Shown here: positions 1 through 6,453 of the stretch, piece after piece
Numbering within the stretch: the first letter of the stretch is position 1
Layout: each line of letters opens with the position of its first letter
Origin: an uncultured Armatimonadota bacterium
Lineage (GTDB): Bacteria; Armatimonadota; Fimbriimonadia; Fimbriimonadales; Fimbriimonadaceae
Reading direction: 5' to 3'
NCBI GenBank assembly: GCA_946478935.1
Contig: CAMLEL010000118.1
Coordinates: 1-7,251 of the forward strand
Length of the DNA: 7,251 nucleotides
Translations under genes and position numbers: made by a program
The notes under the pieces: model-generated
The model's database searches: none
The model's input: the letters and a program-made list of their open reading frames with translations, nothing else
Told to the model about the DNA's origin: nothing

Positions 1-255
1 GACGATCTGAATGGGAAGACGGTCATCACTCAGACGGTGAGAAAGGCCGATCTTGAATGGCTACAAAAGGCTGGCGTTGATAGGGTGATTACTACTACAC
101 CAATGATGGGCGGTGAAACCTTTGCCACGAATGTGATGGAAGGGGTCATCGTTGCGCTGCTCGGTAAGCAACCAGAGCAAATGTCTGAGCAAGACTATCT
201 GTCTATCCTCGATAAACTGTCCTGGAAGCCAAACATCATCGCCCTTGCCACCTAG
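1..255 (+). CDS. C-terminal part of a 'quinate 5-dehydrogenase'-like protein (5' end outside window)
   Basis: The frame is open from base 1 to the TAG at 253-255 and gives 84 residues. A GTG at 37 lies inside this open frame and should not be taken as the start. The fragment contains TTTP, a glycine-rich MGGETFATNVMEG segment, a short ALLGK stretch, and an ending with SEQDYLSILDKL and WKPNI. From memory this matches the C-terminus of proteins annotated 'quinate 5-dehydrogenase' in thermophilic Firmicutes, which have the pattern GKT-(I/V)-ITxTV, TTTP, FxTNVMEAV and a closing ...LGFKP. The family's true reaction is, as far as I know, poorly established, and no active-site residue can be checked in this piece. 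It is followed 60 bp later by an AAR-like reductase on the same strand, so the two are probably co-transcribed and functionally linked. The family call is moderately secure; the enzymatic function is not. Confidence 0.6.
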   Translation, partial: DDLNGKTVITQTVRKADLEWLQKAGVDRVITTTPMMGGETFATNVMEGVIVALLGKQPEQMSEQDYLSILDKLSWKPNIIALAT

Positions 256-304
256 AGTGGTCCTGGTACATTTTTTATTGCGTCTTGTAGGATATCTCTG
301 GAGT

Positions 305-308
305 AGGA
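305..308 (+). promoter_or_regulatory. Shine-Dalgarno site (AGGA) supporting the TTG start at 316
   Basis: AGGA lies 7 bases before the TTG at 316, and a second purine run, GGAG, lies at 300-303. This spacing supports TTG as the start. The 60-bp gap from 256 to 315 otherwise holds only a weak TAGGAT box (288-293) with no good -35, so I do not claim a separate promoter. Confidence 0.5.
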
Positions 309-315
309 AACACCC

Positions 316-1413
316 TTGACACGATTCGGATTCATCATCCATCCCCTGAGCGCAAGGGACATCGCACGGAAGTACCCGATTGCGAAGTTTTTGCCTGATT
401 TCGTGGTCGAGGAGTTTGCTCGTCGAAAAGACCCCGTCGTGATGAGCAAGATCACGGGCATCAAGAGTCCTACCGGGGCCGAGACAGAAGGTTGGTTCAT
501 CGGACTGCCCCTGACACCAAACCAGATGGTCAAGACTTTGCCGATCGACGAAGTCTATGACAAGATCGCCAAGTGTGGGGACTTGGCCGCCGACTTGGGA
601 GCGGACATCATCGGCCTTGGCGCATTTACGAGTGTTGTCGGAGACGGTGGCATCACGGTCGCCCAACGAACGAAGATCGGGGCAGTAACCACGGGCAATT
701 CGTATACGGTCGCAACCGCCATCGAGGGCACGGTCGAAGCTTGCCGCCGACTCGACGTCGACATGCCGAATGCGGTGCTGGCCGTCGTTGGTGCGACAGG
801 TTCAATCGGCAAGACCTGCGCACGAGTTTTGGGAAGGTCTTTCGGAAGGACGATTTTGGTTGGCAGAGATATGGGCCGAACGCAGGCAGTCGCCGACGAA
901 CTTGACAATGCCCAAGCTACTGTCGACGTGGCGGACATCGGCCAAGCCGATGCGATTATCACCGTCAGCTCGGCAGGCAAGGAACTGATTCTTCCGGAGC
1001 ACCTGAAGCCGGGAGCCGTGGTATGCGATGTGGCGCGGCCAAGGGACGTGAGCGCACGAGTCACCAAGGAGCGTCCGGACGTTTTGGTGATCGAGGGCGG
1101 AGTGGTCCGCGTACCCGGCGATGTCGAATTCAATTTTCGGTTTGGCTTCCCCGAGAGAACCGCTTACGCCTGCATGTCTGAAACGATGATGTTGGCCCTT
1201 GATGGGCGAGTCGAGAACTTTACTCTGGGCAAGGAGGTAACGGTCGATCAGGTCGATGAGATCACCCGGCTCGCGCACAAGCACGGCTTCGAACTGGCCG
1301 GCTTTCGCTCATTCGAAAAAGCAGTCGATCAAGCAAGCATCGATCGGGCGCGGGAAGCAAGGAAACGATCCAAAATCAAGGATTCAAAACTGAAAGAGAG
1401 ACTCGCCACTTAG
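316..1413 (+). CDS. AAR-like long-chain acyl-ACP reductase / COG5322-type NAD(P)-dependent oxidoreductase
   Basis: This 365-residue protein resembles cyanobacterial acyl-ACP reductase (AAR), which reduces fatty acyl-ACP to fatty aldehyde with NADPH. Visible landmarks in order are LGAFTSVV (101-108, AAR: LGGFTSI), TTGNSYT (125-131, AAR: TTGNTHT), the Rossmann loop VVGATGSIG (157-165, AAR: VVGATGDIG), IEGGVVRVPGD (259-269, AAR: LNGGVVE) and YACMSETMMLALDG (284-297, AAR: FACFAEAMLLEFEG). Cys286 falls where AAR has Cys294, the residue that forms the acyl-enzyme thioester. It then has NFTLGKEVT, where AAR has NFSWGRNQIT. A basic tail of about 32 residues extends past the usual AAR end. The shikimate-dehydrogenase label often put on such proteins does not fit. 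The start is TTG with AGGA at 7 bases, and the product begins directly with the GFIIHP motif. It follows the 'quinate dehydrogenase'-like gene. No aldehyde-deformylating oxygenase is visible, so alkane synthesis cannot be inferred, and the real substrate could be another acyl thioester. Confidence 0.75.
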   Translation: MTRFGFIIHPLSARDIARKYPIAKFLPDFVVEEFARRKDPVVMSKITGIKSPTGAETEGWFIGLPLTPNQMVKTLPIDEVYDKIAKCGDLAADLGADIIGLGAFTSVVGDGGITVAQRTKIGAVTTGNSYTVATAIEGTVEACRRLDVDMPNAVLAVVGATGSIGKTCARVLGRSFGRTILVGRDMGRTQAVADELDNAQATVDVADIGQADAIITVSSAGKELILPEHLKPGAVVCDVARPRDVSARVTKERPDVLVIEGGVVRVPGDVEFNFRFGFPERTAYACMSETMMLALDGRVENFTLGKEVTVDQVDEITRLAHKHGFELAGFRSFEKAVDQASIDRAREARKRSKIKDSKLKERLAT

Positions 1414-2633
1414 CGTTTGGCCAACTCACGGTCGATAAATCCACCGTACCGTGCCCTCACGGCTGATTCTTGAAGCGCTTTTCTCCCTTCTCCGGTTGAG
1501 GCCAGGGCATGCACGATTTCTTCGATCTGACCTCCCTGGGAAGGCGGGTCCAGGGTGTTCAAGCGTCGGATAAGCGCTTCCACCAAGTTGGGCCTTCCAA
1601 CGGCAGCCAGGGCCGCTGCTTGCGACGATGCTGAGTTTGAAAGCTCTGTTTTGATAACCTCATCAGCCCGGGGACCGGTGATCCCGGTCGCCACGGCAAG
1701 ACGATTTCGCTGACTGCCACCCCCGTCCAAGCTTCGCCCGCCGGCCAAAGTCAGGGCTTCGATGGCGCGATCGCGCAAGTTGCCTTCTTGGTCCGCAAGG
1801 CTCCACAGTCGTTCGATGGCTGATGGCGTTGCAATGCGGCCCAATCCGAGAACTGCGACGACTTTGTCGCCCTCTGACGACGATGACCTTGTGAGCACCT
1901 CAATCAGCACGGGCTCGGTCATCGGATCTCCCAGGTTCGAAATTGCGGCCAGGTAAGCCGTTTTTTCGGACTCCAATGCTGAACGATAAAGATCTAAGAG
2001 TCTTGGAGCCGCAGGTCGATATCCGATCTTGCCGAGAATATCCGCCGCTATGAGTCTTGTTTCCGCCAATTCGGATTCAAGGACAGGCATCACGGCAGCG
2101 CCAATCTTGGGTCCTTCTCCGACCAAATACTCCGCAGCATTCGCGCGACCTTCGGTGATGTCCAACTGTTTGATGACGTGCGGCAAGGTGGCGTCGAATG
2201 CTGAACGGAGGGCTCGAAAGGTCGCGAGTTTTTGGAAGCCACCCGTATTCTTAAGCTCCTTTGCCAATTCTGCGGGGTATTCAGGCGCAAACTTGATGAG
2301 CACCTCACCAAGCTGCGCACGAGCGTCAGCGTCAAAGTCCACTAACAGAAGTTCTGCCAATCGGACCGTTTCGGGCATTGCGTAGTGCCCTAAATTGGAG
2401 GCAACCTTCAGCTTCTCGGGGGACTTGAGGCGCTTGTAGAACGAAGCGATGTCGGGCCGGTCAACGGCATTCTTGAAGAATCGCTGTTGAGGTTGGCCAT
2501 GCGGGCCGAGCGCCAATTGGCGGTCTCGGTTCTGAGACACCATGTTTGATCCGGCCAAAATGCCAGCGACGGCAAATAGAGCAACGGATGAGACCACCGC
2601 CCGCTTGATTCTGCTCGAGACCTTCTTTGCCAT
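1410..2633 (-). CDS. Membrane-anchored HEAT-repeat protein
   Basis: The product has 407 residues. The N-terminus is a basic stretch (KK, RIKR) followed by one hydrophobic segment at about 12-28 (VVSSVALFAVAGILAG), which reads as a membrane anchor or uncleaved signal. From about residue 70 onward it is a chain of paired amphipathic helices with the A/L/G pattern of HEAT or PBS-lyase HEAT repeats, for example TRLIAADILGKIG (192-204), KTAYLAAISNLGDP (224-237), KVVAVLGLGRIATP (257-270) and RDRAIEALTLAGG (287-299). These solenoids normally bind other proteins, and no catalytic motif is seen. With an inside-positive N-terminus the solenoid would lie outside the cytoplasmic membrane. Start ATG 2633 has only a poor Shine-Dalgarno site, so a slightly different start is possible. 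Its TAA stop (1410-1412) overlaps the TAG of the convergent AAR-like gene. Function unknown. Confidence 0.7.
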   Translation of the reverse strand: MAKKVSSRIKRAVVSSVALFAVAGILAGSNMVSQNRDRQLALGPHGQPQQRFFKNAVDRPDIASFYKRLKSPEKLKVASNLGHYAMPETVRLAELLLVDFDADARAQLGEVLIKFAPEYPAELAKELKNTGGFQKLATFRALRSAFDATLPHVIKQLDITEGRANAAEYLVGEGPKIGAAVMPVLESELAETRLIAADILGKIGYRPAAPRLLDLYRSALESEKTAYLAAISNLGDPMTEPVLIEVLTRSSSSEGDKVVAVLGLGRIATPSAIERLWSLADQEGNLRDRAIEALTLAGGRSLDGGGSQRNRLAVATGITGPRADEVIKTELSNSASSQAAALAAVGRPNLVEALIRRLNTLDPPSQGGQIEEIVHALASTGEGRKALQESAVRARYGGFIDRELAKR

Positions 2634-2710
2634 TGCTCGTTTTCTGGCATCCTTGCCGGTGTTTGGCCCGAACCCTCTATGGAATCGTTCAATCTGCCGA
2701 TTCTTACATC

Positions 2711-2715
2711 GAGGG
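2711..2715 (+). promoter_or_regulatory. Shine-Dalgarno site (GAGGG) of the 51-residue membrane protein gene
   Basis: GAGGG ends 7 bases before the ATG at 2723, an ideal spacing. It is one of the better ribosome sites in the window and the main reason to accept the small gene that follows. Confidence 0.5.
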
Positions 2716-2722
2716 ATAACCG

Positions 2723-2878
2723 ATGATCATTGCCCTGTACATATTAGCCGCCATCGCCTTCTACGGTTTGGTTCTCAGGAATGCTCCCGTCATCGAGGAC
2801 GGATTGGCAACCCACCCAGCTGGATCGCCGAGCGAAGTGATCGAGCTATTTCCCGACTCTCAACGCAAAGCAGCCTAG
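2723..2878 (+). CDS. Small single-pass membrane protein, 51 residues, unknown function
   Basis: This short frame fills the gap between the HEAT gene and flhA. It starts at ATG 2723 and ends at TAG 2876-2878. Residues 2-18 (IIALYILAAIAFYGLVL) form a clear hydrophobic helix, followed by Arg-Asn and a soluble tail rich in acidic and polar residues (VIEDG, SEVIELFPDS) with a basic end (QRKAA). GAGGG sits 7 bases upstream. It is divergent from the HEAT gene, with 89 bp between the starts, and its stop is only 7 bp from the flhA stop on the other strand. The combination of Shine-Dalgarno site, membrane helix at the N-terminus and snug fit between neighbours argues for a real gene, though at this length chance cannot be excluded. 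I recognise no family. No promoter boxes of good quality were found in 2634-2722. Confidence 0.55.
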   Translation: MIIALYILAAIAFYGLVLRNAPVIEDGLATHPAGSPSEVIELFPDSQRKAA

Positions 2879-2885
2879 CCAGGAA

Positions 2886-5033
2886 TCAAGCGGCTCGCAC
2901 CGCGCCGACAAACTCTACGTCGGCACGAGCGGCAATCTCGTTGTATGCCAAGACGGAAAGGGAAGGAATGTACTTCTCCATCAACCGACGCATCGGCAGC
3001 CGCAGTTGAGTTGAGCAAATCAGTACCGCCTGATATCCCCGCGTTAATGCGTTGTCCATCTCCTGTTGCAGCTTAGCAACAAGCTCGGACTGGACTTGAG
3101 GTTCGAGGACAAGCGTTGAGCCGAAGTTGGTAAGGCTGACGCTTTCATTGAGCTGCCGCTCCAATTGAGGTTCCAAGGTGATGCAATACAGCTTGTTCTC
3201 GTGATCGAGATACTGGCGCGTGATCGTTCGCGAGATCGCAGCCCGGACGAGTTCGCCGAGCTGATCAGGGTCCTTAACCCGGGAACCAAAGTCGGCCATT
3301 GTCTCCAGAATCGTGACCATATCGCGAATGGGTATCCGTTCCCGCAGTAGGTGCTGCAAAACCTTCTGAATATCGCCGATTTGAAGGACATTGGGAACCA
3401 GCTCGTTGACCGCGGCCTCATTCACCTGTTTGGCGTTCTCGACCAAGGTCAGCACATCCTGTCGGCTGAGCAGTTCCGAAGCGTGGGCTTTTACAATTTC
3501 CGTCAGGTGCGTGCTGATGACCGCGCTGGGTTCGATGACGGTGTATCCCGCTCGGTCGGCCATCTCGCGCATACTGCCATCAATCCAGAGCGCCTCCAGG
3601 CCGAAGACTGGATCCTTGGTGGGAGTACCGGGCACGGGATGCAACACGGCGCCGCTGCTGACGGCGAGAAACTCGCTTGGCGAAGCGAGCGACCTGGCGA
3701 TCTCTTCGCCTCTAACCTTGATCACATACTCGTTATTGGCAAGGTGCACCGAATCACGAATGCGGACTGTGGGCATGACAAACCCCAAGTCCAGAGCAAT
3801 CTGCCGGCGAGTGGCCGTCACCCGCTCGGATAGATCACCGCCCACTCGAGGATCGGCCAGTTTGGTCAACCCATAGCCAATCTCGATTTCAAGTTGGTCC
3901 ACGTTCAAGAACGGCATCACTGCTTCGGGGCCACTTGGAGCGGGCTTGGCTTGTTCAGGTTGTTTGGTCTCTTGTGCTGGATCCAGGAGCTTGGCGCTCT
4001 TTGGATTCTTCTGAACAAAACGATAGAGTCCGAACATCACCGCCGCGCAACCCAGGAAGATAGTCGCAGGAAACCCAGGTACCAGGGCGAGAGCGGCAAG
4101 AGCAACTCCCGCAACGCCGATTGCCCGGTGCTGTCCCATCAGTTGGCTGGCGACTTCGCCACCCATGCTGCGATCCTGTCCCGCTCGAGTCACCATGAGG
4201 CCGCTGGCGGTTGAAATGAGGAGCGCAGGCAACTGTGAGACCAGACCTTCTCCAACAGAAAGCAGGGCGTAGGTTTTGAGGATGGTCATCGCATCTCCCT
4301 GACCTTTCATAAACCCGACCAGGAAGCCGCCGACGATGTTGACAATGATGATGAGGATCGAAGCGATGGCATCGCCCTTGACAAACTTGCTGGCGCCATC
4401 CATCGCGCCATAGAAGTCGGCCTCTTGCTTGATCTGTTTCCGGCGAAGCTTGGCGCCGTCTTCATCGATCAATCCAGCTGCCAAATCCGCATCGATCGCC
4501 ATTTGCTTTCCAGGCATGGCGTCCAACGTGAACCGCGCCACCACTTCGGAAACGCGCCCCGCGACATTGGTGATGACGACGAAGTTCACGATAACCAAGA
4601 TCAAGAACGCGACAATGCCGACTACAAAGTCGCCGCCCATTACAAATCTGCCGAACGTGTCGATGACATGGCCACCGTCACCGGTTCCCAAAATGAGTTT
4701 GGTGGCGGCAATGCTCAGGGCGAGCCGAAAGAGGGTTGTGACCAGCAGGAGACTCGGAAAGACGCTGAACTGCAACGGATCGCTCACGTTGACCGACGTC
4801 AAGAGGATTACCACCGCTGAGGCGATCCCTATTACGAGACCAAGATCCAACAGCCAGTGGGGCAGAGGCAAGATGAGCATGCCCACGATCGTCAAGAGTC
4901 CGAGTCCGGCCACCAGATCGGTGTGCTTCAACAGTTTTTGAAAAGCGCCCATAACCATGAGGCGCATGGCGGCCTCATTGGATGTATCGGCATTCTTGCG
5001 AGGATTTGGAGACCTGATTCGCAAGGGGACCAT
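2886..5033 (-). CDS. flhA: Flagellar biosynthesis protein FlhA (type III export gate)
   Basis: FlhA is the nonameric inner-membrane gate of the flagellar type III export apparatus. It couples proton flow to substrate export and docks chaperone-substrate complexes on its cytoplasmic ring. The 715-residue product is close to the usual FlhA length of about 690-700. Hydrophobic segments fall near residues 41-58, 60-79, 91-110, 136-155, 224-242, 258-275, 305-320 and 322-340. The FHIPEP family signature is at 160-183 (RVSEVVARFTLDAMPGKQM and following), and FYGAMDGASKFVKGD is at 207-221; its first Asp matches Asp208 of Salmonella FlhA, needed for proton-driven export. After a linker (about 345-375) comes the soluble C-terminal domain, with FLNVDQLEIEIGYGL and RERIPIRDMVTILE. 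The close match to flagellar sequences favours FlhA over the injectisome homologue SctV. I chose ATG 5033 because AAAGGAG lies 9 bases upstream. A longer frame to 5096 would run into the divergent TPR gene and adds no conserved sequence. No other flagellar gene is adjacent here. Confidence 0.96.
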   Translation of the reverse strand: MVPLRIRSPNPRKNADTSNEAAMRLMVMGAFQKLLKHTDLVAGLGLLTIVGMLILPLPHWLLDLGLVIGIASAVVILLTSVNVSDPLQFSVFPSLLLVTTLFRLALSIAATKLILGTGDGGHVIDTFGRFVMGGDFVVGIVAFLILVIVNFVVITNVAGRVSEVVARFTLDAMPGKQMAIDADLAAGLIDEDGAKLRRKQIKQEADFYGAMDGASKFVKGDAIASILIIIVNIVGGFLVGFMKGQGDAMTILKTYALLSVGEGLVSQLPALLISTASGLMVTRAGQDRSMGGEVASQLMGQHRAIGVAGVALAALALVPGFPATIFLGCAAVMFGLYRFVQKNPKSAKLLDPAQETKQPEQAKPAPSGPEAVMPFLNVDQLEIEIGYGLTKLADPRVGGDLSERVTATRRQIALDLGFVMPTVRIRDSVHLANNEYVIKVRGEEIARSLASPSEFLAVSSGAVLHPVPGTPTKDPVFGLEALWIDGSMREMADRAGYTVIEPSAVISTHLTEIVKAHASELLSRQDVLTLVENAKQVNEAAVNELVPNVLQIGDIQKVLQHLLRERIPIRDMVTILETMADFGSRVKDPDQLGELVRAAISRTITRQYLDHENKLYCITLEPQLERQLNESVSLTNFGSTLVLEPQVQSELVAKLQQEMDNALTRGYQAVLICSTQLRLPMRRLMEKYIPSLSVLAYNEIAARADVEFVGAVRAA

Positions 5034-5042
5034 AACGCCACG

Positions 5043-5049
5043 CTCCTTT
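5043..5049 (-). promoter_or_regulatory. Shine-Dalgarno site (AAAGGAG) deciding the flhA start
   Basis: Read on the minus strand, AAAGGAG ends 9 bases before ATG 5033. It is the strongest ribosome-binding site in the window. It moves the flhA start 21 codons inside the longest open frame. Confidence 0.75.
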
Positions 5050-5057
5050 GAACGTAG

Positions 5058-5066
5058 ACTATATAG
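5058..5066. promoter_or_regulatory. Palindromic -10 region shared by flhA and the TPR gene
   Basis: CTATATAG (5059-5066) is a perfect 8-bp palindrome in the 39-bp gap between the flhA and TPR start codons. On the minus strand it supplies TATAGT (5063 to 5058), which would start flhA mRNA near 5051, just ahead of its Shine-Dalgarno site. On the plus strand TATATA (5060-5065) ends 7 bases before the TPR ATG, placing the mRNA start at or next to that ATG. No convincing -35 is seen in either direction and no sigma-28 or sigma-54 consensus is present. The promoter role is inferred from position and base composition only. Confidence 0.45.
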
Positions 5067-5072
5067 AGAGCC

Positions 5073-5495
5073 ATGTTTCCGGAGATCGAACTCCACATGA
5101 AGGAAGGGCAGTGGCTAGAAGTTCGGCGCCTGGCCGAACAGTGGACGGAAATCCAGCCCGCCAGCCCCTCAGGTCATGCATATCTGGGCTATGCATTGCT
5201 GCGGTTGGACCGCCTCAATGAAGCCGCCGACGCATTGCAACGTGCCACCACGCTGGATGGCTGCTTTTGGCAGGCCGGAATCATGTTGGCTCAGGTCCTC
5301 GACCGCCTGATGCAGTTCGAAGAAGCTCTCGAAGTGACCGAGCGCTTTCTCAAGGTCAAACCAAGTCACCCAACCCTCCTCCATCTGCGCGACGGGCTCA
5401 AACGCAGCGTTCCCGAAAAGATCACCGAATCTTGGCAAAAGTCAATCCATTTGGATTGGCACCACGTGGAACTTACGAATCAGGATCTAAAGTAG
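5073..5495 (+). CDS. Small TPR-repeat protein
   Basis: This is a 140-residue soluble protein with no signal peptide or membrane segment. Two good tetratricopeptide repeats are visible at about 33-66 (HAYLGYALLRLDRLNEAAD, then ALQRATTLD) and 67-100 (MLAQVLDRLMQFEEALEVTE, then RFLKVKP). A degenerate one occupies about 1-32 (EGQWLEVRRLAEQW, then P29). They show the expected G/A-Y, A-at-20 and P-at-32 positions. TPR proteins bind partner proteins or peptides; no partner can be read from sequence. Start ATG 5073 has no useful Shine-Dalgarno site but has a TATA box 7 bases upstream, suggesting a leaderless mRNA. It is divergent from flhA and followed 19 bp later by the WD40 gene, with which it probably forms an operon. 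The pairing with flhA may be incidental, or the protein could act in export; nothing in the sequence decides this. Confidence 0.75.
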   Translation: MFPEIELHMKEGQWLEVRRLAEQWTEIQPASPSGHAYLGYALLRLDRLNEAADALQRATTLDGCFWQAGIMLAQVLDRLMQFEEALEVTERFLKVKPSHPTLLHLRDGLKRSVPEKITESWQKSIHLDWHHVELTNQDLK

Positions 5496-5514
5496 CTTAT
5501 GATAAGGCTATCTC

Positions 5515-6414
5515 ATGAATACTGCATTGCTCGAACCTCCAACGTCTGAACCTGCCCACGGTGCGCCGGTCAAGATTCTAAGGTTTTCGCCTTCCGGCCG
5601 GTTTATGGCGAGTGGCGACACGAACCTGCAGATCAAAATTTGGGATCAGGGAAGGGAAATCCTTGACATCGATCCCCACAGCGGGGATGAGAAGATTCGG
5701 CCCACCGAGAACATTCGGGGTCTTGAATTCTCGGCTGATGAAGAGCACGTATATGTGGCAGCATCAGACACCCTCAACGCATACCGGATCTCGACGGGTG
5801 AGTTGGAGTGGCAATATCGCCCGCCACGGCATTTTGGATTCCTGATCGTCTCCCCCCAGGCCGTGGCCGTTTCACCGAACGGAGTTATTGCCGCTTCCTT
5901 CGATTACGGTTCAATGGCCGCATTCGAGCCGAATGGCAACCTCCTGTGGCGAAGGGGAGAGAACTATGCTCCCCGGCGGCTCGCGTTCTGCCCCAAAGGC
6001 AAAGCGTTGGTCGGGTCCGATGCATTCAATCTGTGCGTATGGGATGCTGAAAGTGGCGCCATGCTGCACCGGTGGCCGCTGGAACACAAAGTCTTCGCGA
6101 TGGCGGCATCTCCGGTGGAATCACTGGTGGTTACGCGCGAGCTGCATACGCTTTCGATTTACGACATTGACCAGTTCCACCGAATCTGTGAGCTGCCTTC
6201 CGGACGTGGTTTACCGTGTGTGGCCGTCAGCAGCCAAGACCGACTGTTGGCGAGCGGTGAGAAACACCGTATTCGACTGATCAACCTGGAATGCCAGGGA
6301 GTGCGCGATTTCGATTCAGAGGGGGCAACGGTGCTTTCAGTCGCTTTCAGCGGAGATGGGTCGGAAGTGGTGGCCGGTTGTGACGACGGTCGGATTCGGC
6401 GCTGGGCCGTGTGA
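5515..6414 (+). CDS. WD40-repeat beta-propeller protein, seven blades, cytoplasmic
   Basis: The 299-residue product has no signal peptide or membrane segment. Seven blade-like repeats with about 40-residue spacing can be counted by their closing strands: IKIWD (40-44), LNAYR (87-91), MAAFE (134-138), LCVWD (173-177), LSIYD (213-217), IRLIN (253-257) and IRRWA (294-298). Each is preceded by an F/V-S-P/x-D/N-G or A-S turn such as LRFSPSGRFMASGD, AFCPKGKALVGSD and AFSGDGSEVVAGCDDG. Seven blades make a closed propeller, so the gene looks complete. The WD dipeptide is degraded in several blades. There is no fused kinase or caspase-like domain, unlike many large bacterial WD40 proteins. ATG 5515 has AAGG 7 bases upstream. 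It lies 19 bp after the TPR gene, so a co-transcribed pair of protein-interaction scaffolds is likely. Function unknown. Its TGA overlaps the -35 region of the tRNA promoter. Confidence 0.8.
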   Translation: MNTALLEPPTSEPAHGAPVKILRFSPSGRFMASGDTNLQIKIWDQGREILDIDPHSGDEKIRPTENIRGLEFSADEEHVYVAASDTLNAYRISTGELEWQYRPPRHFGFLIVSPQAVAVSPNGVIAASFDYGSMAAFEPNGNLLWRRGENYAPRRLAFCPKGKALVGSDAFNLCVWDAESGAMLHRWPLEHKVFAMAASPVESLVVTRELHTLSIYDIDQFHRICELPSGRGLPCVAVSSQDRLLASGEKHRIRLINLECQGVRDFDSEGATVLSVAFSGDGSEVVAGCDDGRIRRWAV

Positions 6415-6441
6415 CCTGCGGGTTCAAACTCAAGGTATAAT
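6411..6441 (+). promoter_or_regulatory. Promoter of the tRNA-Arg gene
   Basis: A perfect TATAAT occupies 6436-6441 and ends 12 bases before the tRNA. The best -35 match is GTGACC (6411-6416, four of six with TTGACA) at a 19-base spacing, overlapping the last codon and the TGA of the WD40 gene. Transcription would begin near 6448. The -10 is convincing; the -35 is weak and its spacing long. Confidence 0.65.
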
Positions 6442-6453
6442 TCCGATCCGCAC

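Noticed and set aside
37..255. A complete 72-residue gene starting at GTG 37
   Set aside because: The same frame is open back to base 1 and the sequence before the GTG continues the family pattern, so it is the tail of a larger gene.
288..293. Separate promoter (TAGGAT) for the AAR-like gene
   Set aside because: No matching -35 is present at 16-18 bases, and the short gap suggests co-transcription with the upstream gene.
61..666. Long minus-strand open frames opposite the first two genes (also 555-1133 and 802-1284)
   Set aside because: They are antisense shadows of coding sequence; their translations lack domain patterns and they overlap a well-supported gene.
316..1413. Shikimate dehydrogenase (AroE)
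   Set aside because: Only the Rossmann loop is shared. The AroE substrate motifs are not present, whereas AAR landmarks including the catalytic-type cysteine are.
2542..3009. 155-residue plus-strand open frame across 2542-3009
   Set aside because: It overlaps the HEAT gene start and the flhA end, has low-complexity arginine- and serine-rich sequence and no Shine-Dalgarno site. The 51-residue frame in another register fits the gap much better.
5034..5096. Longer flhA start at 5096 (736 residues)
   Set aside because: It overlaps the first codons of the divergent TPR gene and the TATA palindrome, has no family-like sequence, and the ATG at 5033 has a far better Shine-Dalgarno site.
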